A stretch of DNA of 64,000 bases from Helicobacter_F equorum (GTDB taxonomy: Bacteria > Campylobacterota > Campylobacteria > Campylobacterales > Helicobacteraceae). The stretch's first letter is position 1. The number at the start of each line of letters is the position of its first letter. The DNA is taken from contig NZ_JBHRZM010000009.1 in the NCBI RefSeq assembly GCF_042649585.1, positions 1 through 64,000 on the forward strand. The letters run 5' to 3'. Below, piece after piece: positions 36,427 to 45,900 of this stretch. The notes under the pieces were generated by a model. It was not told the DNA's origin. It searched no databases and saw only the letters and a list, made by a program, of their open reading frames with translations. Both the position numbers and the translations under genes were made by a program.

Positions 36427-36894
36427 GTGGCTATACATATACAAGAAAGTGGGGTTATTAATGTCCGAAGTGGTGAAAATGTCCGCGTGATAATGCCAAG
36501 TAATTTGTATGGTTGCACTTTGGGTGATGATGTGTTTGTAGGACCATTTTGTGAGATTCAAAATGATGTATATGTAGGTTCACGCACAAGAATTCAAAGC
36601 CACAGCTTTATTTGTTCGCTTGTGGAAGTGGGTGAGGATTGTTTTATAGGGCATGGTGTGATGTTTATTAATGATCTTTTTAGTGATGGTGCACCAGCAG
36701 ATTCTAAGACAAAATGGCGTGCTACCAAGATTGGCAATAATGTCTCTATCGGATCAAATGCTACAATCTTACCTGTGTGCATTTGCGATAATGTCGTGAT
36801 TGGCGCAGGAAGTGTAGTCACCAAAGATATAGCAGTGAGTGGATTTTATGCGGGGAATCCAGCGAGATTATTACAAATAATGGAGAAGGAATGA
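36427..36894 (+). CDS. hexapeptide-repeat acyltransferase (WbbJ/WbpD-like)
   Basis: A 155-aa left-handed beta-helix protein with repeated (LIV)GxxxxI units (VFVGPFCEI, VSIGSNATI, VVIGAGSVVTKDI) and the trimeric acetyltransferase ending GNPARLL. Such enzymes usually acetylate amino-sugars on nucleotide carriers for surface glycans. It follows the methylase by 6 nt (GTG start) and overlaps uppS by 4 nt. The catalytic His is probably in FIGHGVMF. Sugar substrate unknown. Confidence 0.8.
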   Translation: MAIHIQESGVINVRSGENVRVIMPSNLYGCTLGDDVFVGPFCEIQNDVYVGSRTRIQSHSFICSLVEVGEDCFIGHGVMFINDLFSDGAPADSKTKWRATKIGNNVSIGSNATILPVCICDNVVIGAGSVVTKDIAVSGFYAGNPARLLQIMEKE

Positions 36895-37607
36895 ATACAT
36901 TACGGCATGTAGCCATTATTATGGATGGTAATGGGCGTTGGGCGAGTGCCAAGGGGAAAAATCGCACTTTTGGACATAGGCAGGGAGCAAAAGTCGTGCG
37001 CGAGATTACAAAATATTGTGCCGGGCAAAATATCAAATACCTCACGCTATATGCGTTTTCTACCGAAAATTGGTTACGCCCAAAATCAGAAGTGGATTTT
37101 TTGATGAAGCTTTTGGAGCATTATTTGCAAAGTGAGCTAGCAGTCTATCAAAACAATAACATACGCTTTGTCGTCATCGGCGATGTGGAGGGATTAAGCA
37201 AAAAACTTCAAAAACTCATACACGCTATGCAAGATGCCACCGCACAAAATACGGGCTTAACGCAATTTTTGGCTCTAAATTATGGAGCAAAAAATGAAAT
37301 TGCACGATCTGCGCTCTCTCTTTATGATCGCAATGTATTTACACAGGCAAAAACGCTTAAGCGTGAACAAGCCATTGAATACATAGCAAAAAATATCGAA
37401 AACACCCTTGATACACGTGGGGCAAGTGATGTGGATTTGCTAATACGCACAGGTGGGGAAATGCGACTTTCAAACTTTTTGCTTTGGCAATGTGCGTATG
37501 CGGAGTTGTTTTTTACCCCAACACTTTGGCCAGATTTTAGCGCCAAAGAATTAGAAAGTATTTTACAAGATTTTTATCACAGAATCCGTAGATTTGGCGG
37601 ACTCTAG
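36891..37607 (+). CDS. uppS: undecaprenyl diphosphate synthase (isoprenyl transferase)
   Basis: Makes the C55 lipid carrier for peptidoglycan and glycan export by cis-condensation of IPP onto FPP. Diagnostic HVAIIMDGNGRWA with catalytic Asp at the N-terminus, LTLYAFSTENW, and the C-terminal DLLIRTGGEMRLSNFLLWQ plus EL..T..WPDF. At 238 aa it is a normal length. Translationally coupled to the acetyltransferase (ATGA overlap). Confidence 0.96.
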   Translation: MNTLRHVAIIMDGNGRWASAKGKNRTFGHRQGAKVVREITKYCAGQNIKYLTLYAFSTENWLRPKSEVDFLMKLLEHYLQSELAVYQNNNIRFVVIGDVEGLSKKLQKLIHAMQDATAQNTGLTQFLALNYGAKNEIARSALSLYDRNVFTQAKTLKREQAIEYIAKNIENTLDTRGASDVDLLIRTGGEMRLSNFLLWQCAYAELFFTPTLWPDFSAKELESILQDFYHRIRRFGGL

Positions 37608-37617
37608 ATGATAAGCA

Positions 37618-39271
37618 TTAATCTTTTTTCTTAACGCGGTAGATATAATCAGATGTGGGGAGTTTAAATATGTTTTTATCACCCACAACAAGTTTTTGTT
37701 GTAGCCAATCCCCAAAAATATATTTAGTCAAAGATTTTATGGAAATATAGGGCATTCCAAATGCTTGACTTTTATAAACAAGATCGTATTTTTGTGTCAT
37801 TGCTTCTAGGTATTGAGAATCTGCATAGTGATGAGTGGAATTATTAAGAATAATAAAGTCACCTTCTTGTGGCTCATCAACATCTTGGCTGTTATAAATA
37901 GTTAGGGGAGAATCTAGATTTTGTTGAATGATTGGTATGTTTTGGTAATCGTTATCTTTGACTTTAATATCAAAGTTTGAGACACCATAGACTTCAGTAA
38001 GGTATCTTGCCATATGCGACCAATACCAAGTGTTGTATGCTTTGCTTCTACCATTACCATCAAAATAGAGGGTGATTGTAGAGCTATCTTTGGCTTCATG
38101 TGCCAAGAAACTCAAGGTTTGATGGAATTTGATACCGTCTGTTTTGATTCGTATAAACGAATGGATGCCTATAGGTAGCGTGTAAACAATAAAGATGATA
38201 CAACAACTAAATATTAAGACTTTGACAAAAAAATTTTGCATATATTTTAGGACTCTAACATAATATACTATTCCTGCCAAACTCATAATATATACTGGAA
38301 TGAGATAGTATGCTTCGAATAGTTGAAGTTTTATAAATGCTAAAATGTATAACATACTCCCAAATGCTAGTGTGTCAAAAATACCATGAAACTTTTCTTT
38401 TTTGTGCCATATTCGATAAAGACGATAAATTCCTAAAGTGGGAAGCAAAAGTATTATGAAACAATCCTGTAGCACAAAGTTAGCAAATCCCTTGGTAACG
38501 TATGCTGTTTGGGATATTACTTTATTAATATCATAAGTTTTTACAATATGTGGATAAATAAGCCACATATATAAGATTAGATATATCATTGCACTTAGGG
38601 CTAAGAGAGTGTAATACACAAAACTTCGATTAAAACTTTTATTTTTTACCAAAATAATAAGATTCACAAAACCCACAAAGCCTATAAACAAAAATGTTGG
38701 TTCTTTAAGATATAGGCTTAGGTTTGCTGTGATACATCCTATAGTCATATATAACACACGATTTGTAAGAGAAAACCTAAATGTTGCATACACAAAGACA
38801 AGTAAAAATAATACTTGTAGCCGTTCTGGATAACAGATTCCAAGCATAACAGCTACAAAACCAGGGTGCAGTAGTAATCCTAGAAGAATTGCTATATAAA
38901 TCCATTTGTAATGTGGTGCGATTTGATATGTGTCAAAGATAGCTTCTAAGAGTTTCCATAATACAATAGCAACACAAAAAACCTCTATAGCATTAAAGGA
39001 ACAATAGACATAGGCTGAAGTAAAAAATTGCATTAAAATATTAAGATCCATAAAAGCAAGCGGATAAAACCTCCCAGCGCTTGGGTTGTAACCATTGATA
39101 ATTGGATGCTTAGCTAAGATCTCCAACCACATTACGCCATCATCAAGATTAAAAGCATATCGTGCATATATCACTATACAGACACAATATATACATACAA
39201 TACTAAAGTATGTATATAGTATTTTCCTATCCCCCCCCCCTTATTGCTTTAGAAGTGAAAAGTTTTTGCAT
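37618..39271 (-). CDS. phase-variable GT-C-like membrane protein (frame OFF with G10)
   Basis: A polytopic membrane protein, about 10-11 hydrophobic segments followed by a soluble domain (about residues 390-550). The uninterrupted frame begins only at a GTG at 39174, lacking a first membrane helix. ATG at 39271 has an AAAGGGAG ribosome site, reads ten codons, then enters a G10 tract (39231-39240) and meets TAG. With 9 or 12 G it would join the main frame, giving a 550-aa protein whose first helix (KILYTYFSIVCIYCVCIVIY) is followed by NLDDG, the acidic loop typical of GT-C glycosyltransferases. Probable lipid-linked sugar transferase; substrate unknown. Convergent with uppS. Confidence 0.75.
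39231..39240 (-). repeat. G10 homopolymer (phase-variation tract) in GT-C-like gene
   Basis: Ten consecutive C on the plus strand (G on the coding strand), 30 nt after the proposed ATG. Out of frame at ten, in frame at nine or twelve. Poly-G tracts of this size are the standard contingency switch in Campylobacter and Helicobacter. Confidence 0.9.
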
Positions 39272-39301
39272 ATGCTCCCTTTATGTAAAAGTAATATAAC
39301 A

Positions 39302-39307
39302 ATTGTA
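39302..39307 (-). promoter_or_regulatory. -10 element of the GT-C-like gene
   Basis: TACAAT on the minus strand, about 31 bases before the proposed ATG at 39271; supports the longer, poly-G-containing gene model. A second box, TATAAT, lies further upstream at 39349-39354. Confidence 0.45.
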
Positions 39308-39367
39308 TCATAGTTACCTTTGGTTTCGTGCTAAAACATAAGGATAGGATTATAAGTGCAGATAAGG

Positions 39368-39373
39368 TATACT
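39368..39373 (+). promoter_or_regulatory. -10 element of prfB
   Basis: TATACT, 33 bases upstream of the prfB start codon. Confidence 0.5.
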
Positions 39374-39406
39374 CTCCTTTGGTATTTTTAGCATTAAGGA
39401 GTAAGA

Positions 39407-40498
39407 ATGGATACCTACGAATATGGCGAGTTGCTAAAAGAATTAGAAAATAAAGTGCATAACATTACAAAAGTTATACAACCAAATGCTTTACGAGAAG
39501 AGCTTGCAAAGATTTCGCACATGGAGTTAGACCCAAAGTTTTGGGAGGATGCCAAAAAAGCTGGTGAGATAGGCAAGCAAAAAAGTAAAATCACGCGTCT
39601 TTTAGAAACATTTGATACAACAAATGCATTGCTAGCGGATTCTAAAGAGCTTTTTGCACTTTTAGAATCTGAAAATGATGAAGCAAGTTTGACTGAACTT
39701 TTTGCCCAAGCTCCCGAATTAGAATCTAGCATTACAGATCTTGAAATACAAGTGATGTTACATGAGCCAAACGACAACACTAACGCTATCATTACGATCC
39801 AACCTGGTGCAGGTGGCACAGAATCTCAAGATTGGGCGAGTATGCTTTATCGTATGTATTTGCGTTATGCCGAGCGTCGAGGCTATAAAGTTGAATTACT
39901 TGATTATCAAGACGGCGAAGAAGCTGGGATTAAGGGCGTGGCTTTTATCATAAAAGGCGAGAATGCGTATGGTTATTTAAAAGGCGAGAATGGTGTGCAT
40001 AGACTTGTGCGAATTTCGCCATTTGATGCCAATGCCAAACGACACACAAGCTTTAGCAGTGTGCAAGTAAGCCCCGAACTTGATGATGATATTGATATTG
40101 TCATAGAAGACAAAGACATACGCATAGATACATATCGTGCAAGTGGTGCAGGAGGGCAGCATGTGAATAAAACAGAATCTGCTATTAGAATCACACACTT
40201 ACCTAGTGGCATTGTCGTGCAGTGTCAAAATGATCGATCCCAACACAAAAACAAAGCCACTGCTATGAAAATGCTTAAATCCAAACTATACGAACTAGAG
40301 CGACAAAAACAACAAGAAGGTGTCGCTACCCAAGAAAAAAGTGAGATAGGTTGGGGACATCAGATTCGATCCTATGTGCTTGCGCCTTATCAGCAAGTCA
40401 AGGATTTGCGAAGTCAGTATGCCACAAGTGATACAAGCGGGGTGCTTGATGGGGATCTTGACAAAATTATAGAATCTGTCTTGGTGCATAGAGGATAG
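39407..40498 (+). CDS. prfB: peptide chain release factor 2
   Basis: Terminates translation at UAA and UGA. The 363-aa protein has the SPF anticodon-like tripeptide (VRISPFDANAKRHTSF) and the GGQ loop (ASGAGGQHVNKTESAIR). It is read in one continuous frame, so there is no in-frame UGA/+1 programmed frameshift as in E. coli prfB. ATG 39407 with AAGGAG upstream. Followed by a terminator hairpin. Confidence 0.97.
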   Translation: MDTYEYGELLKELENKVHNITKVIQPNALREELAKISHMELDPKFWEDAKKAGEIGKQKSKITRLLETFDTTNALLADSKELFALLESENDEASLTELFAQAPELESSITDLEIQVMLHEPNDNTNAIITIQPGAGGTESQDWASMLYRMYLRYAERRGYKVELLDYQDGEEAGIKGVAFIIKGENAYGYLKGENGVHRLVRISPFDANAKRHTSFSSVQVSPELDDDIDIVIEDKDIRIDTYRASGAGGQHVNKTESAIRITHLPSGIVVQCQNDRSQHKNKATAMKMLKSKLYELERQKQQEGVATQEKSEIGWGHQIRSYVLAPYQQVKDLRSQYATSDTSGVLDGDLDKIIESVLVHRG

Positions 40499-40517
40499 GA
40501 TATTTGCACGAAGCTTC

Positions 40518-40543
40518 AAGATTCCTATTAGGGAATCTTTTAG
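40518..40543 (+). terminator. intrinsic terminator after prfB
   Basis: AAGATTCC (40518-40525) pairs with GGAATCTT (40532-40539), followed by a T-rich stretch. Lies about 20 bases after the prfB stop. It may also serve the convergent bioC transcript. Confidence 0.6.
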
Positions 40544-40652
40544 GGTTTTATGGATTCACAACAGAGATAGCTTATCTTTGTGCGCCTATGCAAAGATTTT
40601 TTCATTTTTTCTCTTTTTAATTTATTTTGGTTTTTGCTATGCTTATAGCAAG

Positions 40653-41387
40653 TTATGCGATATGGCGGCATTTATGCAATATTGTATCTTTGCGTTTTGC
40701 GCATACAAAAACACAATCATATGTAAGTGTGTTTGAAAATGTTTTTTCATAAGCACATAAGAGTTCTTTGCTTAGAAAAAACCCTTTTTGTAGGCTATTG
40801 ACACCACTATAGTGTAGATGTCTAAAAACTTCTAATGGAGATTCAAAGCATAATGTGTGCTGAAAGCTATAGAGGTGCAGGATTTCAAAGTTTTGGCTTA
40901 GAATCTCTTCGTATGTTTCTAGGCTTAGATATTGCAGTCCAACTCCACATAATTGCTTTATCTGCCAAAAATTTTGCACACCAAAGCTTGAAAAAAGCAA
41001 AATTCCATTTTTACGCAAAAATTTTGGTAGTGTTTGCAGACATTTTTTTTGGTTGAGCCATTGTATCGTGGCATTGGCTGTGATGAGATCAAATGTGCGT
41101 GGAGAGAGAAGCTCATCAATATGCTCCATATCAAAACACAAAAATTCTTTGTCACAATATTGCGTGTAGTCATTGATGTCGTTGCACACAAAATGTGTGT
41201 GTGGATAGAGGTATGCCAAAAGGTTTGTGTAGTTTCCTACACCACAACCAAATTCAAAAATGTTTTGGAGTTTTGGGCGATGAGTTTGGAGAATGTGCGT
41301 GAGTGTTAGTGCCATTTTGTGTTGCACGATAGCGTGTTGCGTGTAAGTGTGGGCGTGATGTAAAAAGCGTTTGGCGACAAGAGACAT
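40653..41387 (-). CDS. bioC: BioC-like malonyl-ACP O-methyltransferase
   Basis: Methylates malonyl-ACP so that it can enter fatty acid synthesis as a biotin precursor. The 244-aa SAM methyltransferase has motif I IFEFGCGVGNYTNLLAYL and motif II-like DLITANATIQWLN, the latter strongly BioC-like. It starts at the stop of bioG, so bioF-bioG-bioC form one operon. The assignment rests on context plus the TANATIQW motif. Confidence 0.85.
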   Translation of the reverse strand: MSLVAKRFLHHAHTYTQHAIVQHKMALTLTHILQTHRPKLQNIFEFGCGVGNYTNLLAYLYPHTHFVCNDINDYTQYCDKEFLCFDMEHIDELLSPRTFDLITANATIQWLNQKKCLQTLPKFLRKNGILLFSSFGVQNFWQIKQLCGVGLQYLSLETYEEILSQNFEILHLYSFQHTLCFESPLEVFRHLHYSGVNSLQKGFFLSKELLCAYEKTFSNTLTYDCVFVCAKRKDTILHKCRHIA

Positions 41388-42010
41388 TACAAGATTTCCA
41401 GAGTTTCAAAGACAAAATGAGGGCTTGTGAGTGCGTGCATACTAAAGCTTGGGTGTGTTTTGGCATAAGTTTCCCACGCAAGATTCTGTGTTGCGGGGTT
41501 AAAAATCATATCTTTTTGGCTAACATATGCCTTGTCCCATTTGGATTGGTGGGCTAGTGGCGTGTGTGCGCAAAAAGATTCTAAGGATTGTAATTCTTCT
41601 TGGAGTATGTGTGTAGGTGATAGATAGCTATCATTTTTAGATTCGCCAAAGCACCCTTGTATAAATAATTCTCTATCAAAATGTTGGATTGTCCGCCTAA
41701 AAAGCCTTGGGTGTATGCCATATTGTGTATCTATACCAAGTGGTGTGCCATTGATAGCTATAGCTTTTGTAGGAGCATATGTAGGCGTGTATAAAATCCG
41801 CGATGCAAAAGCCACGCCCATAGACCACGCGATGAGCGTATGTGCCTTTTGGGTAAGTGCGCAAATCTCATCGGTGTTGCTAAAATCGCGATAATCATAC
41901 ACCATTGCGAGAGGTTTTTTGGGGTTAAAGGCTTGTGGCAAGACACCAAAGCCACTACAAAAAAGCGCAAAAGATGTATGTGGGGCGTCATTAAAAAAAT
42001 GTATATTCAT
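41387..42010 (-). CDS. bioG: pimeloyl-ACP methyl ester esterase BioG (DUF452)
   Basis: Removes the methyl ester from pimeloyl-ACP methyl ester to end the BioC cycle. The 207-aa protein has the BioG pattern FCSGFGVLPQAF and YDYRDF, with the nucleophile-elbow motif LIAWSMGVAFA (Ser near residue 68). BioG replaces BioH in Campylobacter and Haemophilus. Overlaps bioF by 4 nt and touches bioC. Confidence 0.88.
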   Translation of the reverse strand: MNIHFFNDAPHTSFALFCSGFGVLPQAFNPKKPLAMVYDYRDFSNTDEICALTQKAHTLIAWSMGVAFASRILYTPTYAPTKAIAINGTPLGIDTQYGIHPRLFRRTIQHFDRELFIQGCFGESKNDSYLSPTHILQEELQSLESFCAHTPLAHQSKWDKAYVSQKDMIFNPATQNLAWETYAKTHPSFSMHALTSPHFVFETLEIL

Positions 42011-43197
42011 ATTTCCGCCTTATGGAGAGATTCTAAAAGTTGGTGGATATGTGAGGATTGTAGTGCAGCATTAAGACAGATTCGCACTCTCGCGGTATCT
42101 TTTGGGACACTAGGATAGCGGATTGCTGGAGCAAAGATTCCATATTTGCGTAGATGTGTGGCTAATGCCAATGCGCGTTCATTGCTACCTACGACGATAC
42201 CAAGGATATGAGCTTCTCCTAATACTTCATAGCGTTGTGTATTGAGATTGGATATTAATTCTGTGCTAAGGGTGCGTAAGTGTGTCCTGTATGGTGCTAA
42301 TTGTGCCAAAGAAGTAAAGACTTGCAAACTAAAAGCAACATTCAGTGGCGGTAGGGCAGTTGAGTAGATGAAACTTCGTGCGGTGTTTAGGCAGTATTGT
42401 TTGATTTGGCTATGACATACAACACACGCTCCAACAGAGCTTATCGCCTTGCCAAATGTGAGAATCAAAAAATCTATCTCTTGGCTTAGATGTAGTTCTT
42501 TTGCCCTGCCTAATCCATCATCGCCACATACGCCTATACTATGGGCTTCATCAAGATATATATAGACATTTTCATAGCATTTTTTTATGCGCACAAGTTC
42601 GTGTAATGGTGCAAAATCCCCATCCATGGAATACAAGCCTTCGGCTACAATAATAAGCATATCATAGTCATTATGATAGTGTGTTACAAGCTTTTGGAGG
42701 GCTTGTATGTTATTGTGAGCAAATCGCTTGAAATGCGCACGAGCGAGAGAAATACCATCAAACACGCTAGCATGCACATATTCATCAAGCACAAAAAGCA
42801 CCTTACCGAGTTTGGCTAAAGACTGAATCATACCGACATTGGCGTGATACCCACTATTAAAAAGTAAGCAGTCTTTGTGATAAAGATTTGCGATATAGGA
42901 TTCTAACTGCGAAAAAATGGGAAAATCTCCGCTTAAAAGGCGTGAAGAACTTGCGCTAAGGTAGGCGATATTTTTACTAGCATTTTGGAGAAATGCCGTG
43001 ATTGTATCTTGCCAAAGTGTTTGCAAACCTAAATAGTCGTTAGAGGCGAGATTTATGAGCATTTGGTTATGTGTATCGCGCACAAAAATACCTTGATGTG
43101 CGTATGACTGCAAACTGCGTGTATTGTTTTGTGTCGCAAGGTGTTGCAAGGCTTTTGTAAATGGAGAGAGTGAATCTAAGTTTCGTGTGGGATTCAT
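42007..43197 (-). CDS. bioF: 8-amino-7-oxononanoate synthase
   Basis: PLP enzyme joining pimeloyl-ACP and alanine, the first ring-forming step of biotin synthesis. The 396-aa protein has NLASNDYLGL, the DEAHSIGVCGDDGLG segment (Asp contacting the PLP pyridine), and Lys in LTFGKAISSVG as the Schiff-base residue. Start overlaps the BatD-like stop by 4 nt. Head of the bioFGC cluster. bioA, bioD and bioB are not in this window. Confidence 0.94.
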   Translation of the reverse strand: MNPTRNLDSLSPFTKALQHLATQNNTRSLQSYAHQGIFVRDTHNQMLINLASNDYLGLQTLWQDTITAFLQNASKNIAYLSASSSRLLSGDFPIFSQLESYIANLYHKDCLLFNSGYHANVGMIQSLAKLGKVLFVLDEYVHASVFDGISLARAHFKRFAHNNIQALQKLVTHYHNDYDMLIIVAEGLYSMDGDFAPLHELVRIKKCYENVYIYLDEAHSIGVCGDDGLGRAKELHLSQEIDFLILTFGKAISSVGACVVCHSQIKQYCLNTARSFIYSTALPPLNVAFSLQVFTSLAQLAPYRTHLRTLSTELISNLNTQRYEVLGEAHILGIVVGSNERALALATHLRKYGIFAPAIRYPSVPKDTARVRICLNAALQSSHIHQLLESLHKAEI

Positions 43198-44354
43198 AGC
43201 AGTTCCTTAGGGTTATGTGTGGCATAAAATTCTTTGGCAAGAGTATATAATAGCTTTTTGTCATAAAAATCTGTAGAGAATCTAGAAGTTGTTTGGCTAT
43301 AAAGATAGGTTTCTAGCATTGTGGTAAAAGGTGTATATGTGTGTGGCAAGTGCGTGAGAATTTCTTGTAGTAGCGCTTTATAAGAATGAGCATTGGCTAT
43401 TAGGGCATAGAGCTTGTGTGTTGTGCGATGGCGTTTCCACCATAGCCATACACTTATACATATACACGAGATTCCACAAAACACGATCCAAAGCCACCAC
43501 CACGATAGAGAATCTTTTTTAGTGTATGTGGGCATTGGGTTGTCTTGGATATGGATTGCATATGGTGTGCTAGCGATAGGATAAACTTTTGTATTTTGCA
43601 CATAGCTATATCCAAATGATGGAATCTCATAGGTTTCTTGTGCGATGAGGGTGAAATGTTTGCTAAGTGTATGAAGATATTTATCTGAATCTTGCTTGGA
43701 GCTCATTATGGCAGGGGAGGCATAGATACTAACATTAGGAATATCAAGCACAAAATCTAAATCAAAAATATCACCATAGCTTTCTAGGGCGATGTCAAAC
43801 TCAAGTGGTTCTCCAGCGCCTACATTATGCGTGAGTGCGTGGGTGATGAGGCGACTTACTCCATAAAGTGGTGTTTTTGTGTAGAGATTATCTTGTGAAT
43901 CTAGAGTTAGAGGCATAACTTCTAGCTGATGTGTAGCGCTTAAAAAAGTTTGTGTGGTTGTTTGTGGTGATTTTGGTGATAAAAATACATCGTGTGTATT
44001 TTCATCATCGGTGTTATCCAAAAATCCTACTTGCACTGCTAAAGGCTCTATGGGAAAGATACCAGATTGTGTTGGGTAGAGACAATAACGCATTTGATAG
44101 AGGATATACTCGCCATCACCCACGCCCTCTATGCGTTCCATTTCTATGGATTTGATATTTGGGAGATATAAGCGTGCAATATCCAAAGAGTGAATCTTAT
44201 CAAAAATGTCTTGATGGATTTTGATAGAGATTGTATATAGGACTTGTTCGTGCATAAAGGCTTTGGGTGTGGAGATTGTAGAATCTATAAGAATTTTGTC
44301 TAAACCTTGTAATAACGTAATACTTAGAGAGAAAAATAAGAATTTTTGTAGCAC
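43194..44354 (-). CDS. BatD-like membrane protein of unknown function
   Basis: A 386-aa protein with a signal peptide (1-17), a periplasmic region of beta-strand character in two Ig-like parts, and one membrane helix near residues 268-290, followed by a basic cytoplasmic tail. This layout, with VGAGEPLEFDIALESYGD, resembles BatD/oxygen-tolerance-type proteins. The BatA/B partners are not adjacent. It overlaps bioF by 4 nt, so it is transcribed with the biotin genes, though no functional link is evident. Confidence 0.6.
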   Translation of the reverse strand: MLQKFLFFSLSITLLQGLDKILIDSTISTPKAFMHEQVLYTISIKIHQDIFDKIHSLDIARLYLPNIKSIEMERIEGVGDGEYILYQMRYCLYPTQSGIFPIEPLAVQVGFLDNTDDENTHDVFLSPKSPQTTTQTFLSATHQLEVMPLTLDSQDNLYTKTPLYGVSRLITHALTHNVGAGEPLEFDIALESYGDIFDLDFVLDIPNVSIYASPAIMSSKQDSDKYLHTLSKHFTLIAQETYEIPSFGYSYVQNTKVYPIASTPYAIHIQDNPMPTYTKKDSLSWWWLWIVFCGISCICISVWLWWKRHRTTHKLYALIANAHSYKALLQEILTHLPHTYTPFTTMLETYLYSQTTSRFSTDFYDKKLLYTLAKEFYATHNPKELL

Positions 44355-44464
44355 TTTGCACCTAAAATAGTATAAAATTTTTATTTTTTAGATTCTAGCA
44401 AAATTTTGTTTTAAGACATAATGGATTTTATGCAGATAGGTTTTAGATTACATAAGGAGCTAGT

Positions 44465-45076
44465 TTGCAGATTTTGCAACAATCTTTTGGAGCATACCAA
44501 ACGCATTGTTATATTGTGGATCTACCACAGGGACAGCTTATTATAGATCCCGGTGAAAATGCTAGTGAGTGGGTGATTGCGCATTGTTCTAAACCATTGG
44601 CTATTTTGAATACACACGGACATTTTGATCATATATGGGATAATGCCTCTCTTCAGAGACATTTTGAGGGTATCCCACTCATTTGTCATACACTTGATGC
44701 GTTTTTGTTGCAAAGTGATGTGTTTGATTTGGGACTTACTCCAAGCAACCCAACATTTCTTATTAAGGCACATAAATCCAAACAAACACTTATACTTGAG
44801 GGCATAGAAATAAACTTTCATCATTTTCCCGGACATACACCAGGGTGCTGTATGATAGAAATAAACGGACATATTTTTAGCGGAGATTTTATTTTTTATC
44901 GCAGTATTGGTAGGAGTGATTTTGCGTATTCTAATCCTGATGATATGCGTGAGTCTCTGTTGCGTTTTGAATCTATGCAAGAGTTGGCTACAATGCCTGT
45001 ATATCCTGGTCATGGAGAGGGGACTATGGCTCGTGATGAGCAAGCAAATGTAAAATTTTGGATTTCTAGGGTGTGA
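44465..45076 (+). CDS. MBL-fold metallohydrolase (glyoxalase II-like)
   Basis: A 203-aa metallo-beta-lactamase-fold hydrolase with the full metal motif LNTHGHFDHIWD, further ligands His in HHFPGHTPGC and Asp in IFSGDFIFY, and a last His in YPGHGEGT. This is the YcbL-like small hydrolase group, often thioester hydrolases. Start is TTG 44465 with AAGGAG upstream. It precedes the ThiF-family gene, overlapping its alternative start, so the two are coupled. Substrate not evident. Confidence 0.87.
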   Translation: MQILQQSFGAYQTHCYIVDLPQGQLIIDPGENASEWVIAHCSKPLAILNTHGHFDHIWDNASLQRHFEGIPLICHTLDAFLLQSDVFDLGLTPSNPTFLIKAHKSKQTLILEGIEINFHHFPGHTPGCCMIEINGHIFSGDFIFYRSIGRSDFAYSNPDDMRESLLRFESMQELATMPVYPGHGEGTMARDEQANVKFWISRV

Positions 45077-45078
45077 TT

Positions 45079-45843
45079 ATGCTTAGTCAATCTCATAAAC
45101 AACGATATTCACGCGCTATTAACCTTCCAAATGTTGGTGAGGAAGGACAATTAAAGCTTTTAGACGCTAGTGTGCTCATTGTGGGCGTTGGTGCTATTGG
45201 TTCGATTGCTAGCACATATTTAAGTGCGACAGGAGTGGGGAGAATAGGCTTAATCGATTTTGATACGATTGATATTGGTGATTTACAACATCAAGTTTTG
45301 TATGAAACCTCTTTTCTTAATCGCCCAAAAGTGCGATCTGCACAAGCAAAACTCCAAAAAATGAATCCAGATATTACTATTGAGGGTTATTTTGAGGCTC
45401 TTGATGTGCATAATGCCCTAAAAATTATTCAAAATTATGATTTTATTATCGATGCGACAAATAATCTTCATACGACATTTTTAGTTAATCAAGCGTGTGT
45501 GATGGCAAAGAAGCCATTTAGTATTGCTGGATATTATCAATATCAAGGGCAGATTATGACACATATTCCTAGTAGTGCGTGTTTTTCGTGTATCTTTGAG
45601 GCACTGCCCCCTCAAGAATTACGCAGAAGTTTTCAAGGTGGTGTTTGCGGATTTAGCACCGGAATTTTAGGTTCTATGCAAGCAGGAGAGGCTTTGAAAT
45701 ATTTCTTGCACAAAGATACACCAAACTTGCATACTACATTGCTTATCGATTGTCTTGGGGTGTTTGATACGCAAACATTGTATTTTAAAAAACTCATAAG
45801 ATCCAAAAACCCTTCTTGCCCAGTTTGTTCTAAAAACGCTTAA
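45079..45843 (+). CDS. ThiF/MoeB-family E1-like adenylyltransferase
   Basis: Activates the C-terminal Gly-Gly of a small sulfur carrier (ThiS or MoaD) by adenylation. The Rossmann motif VLIVGVGAIGSIAS, the DFDTIDIGDLQHQVLY loop and zinc cysteines (CFSC near residue 165, CPVC near the C-terminus) are present. MoeB and ThiF cannot be separated by eye; MoeB is slightly favoured by the RYSRAINLPNVGEEGQ start. ATG 45079 chosen (AGGG seven bases upstream); GTG 45073 is an alternative. Confidence 0.85.
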   Translation: MLSQSHKQRYSRAINLPNVGEEGQLKLLDASVLIVGVGAIGSIASTYLSATGVGRIGLIDFDTIDIGDLQHQVLYETSFLNRPKVRSAQAKLQKMNPDITIEGYFEALDVHNALKIIQNYDFIIDATNNLHTTFLVNQACVMAKKPFSIAGYYQYQGQIMTHIPSSACFSCIFEALPPQELRRSFQGGVCGFSTGILGSMQAGEALKYFLHKDTPNLHTTLLIDCLGVFDTQTLYFKKLIRSKNPSCPVCSKNA

Positions 45844-45900
45844 GTCTTGCAATTTGAGAATGCTTTTTGCTTAAAAAGTATAAACTTCTAAGGGCTTGAC

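Noticed and set aside
39174..39240. GTG 39174 as the true start of the GT-C-like protein
   Set aside because: It lacks a ribosome site and leaves the protein without a first membrane helix; the ATG at 39271 with a poly-G in between explains the upstream coding-like sequence better.
39407..39500. Programmed +1 frameshift in prfB
   Set aside because: The frame is continuous from ATG to stop, with no in-frame TGA near codon 25.
45855..45868. sigma-54 promoter before motA
   Set aside because: GAATGCTTTTTGC has the -12 GC but only one G at the -24 position, and stator genes are not usual RpoN targets.
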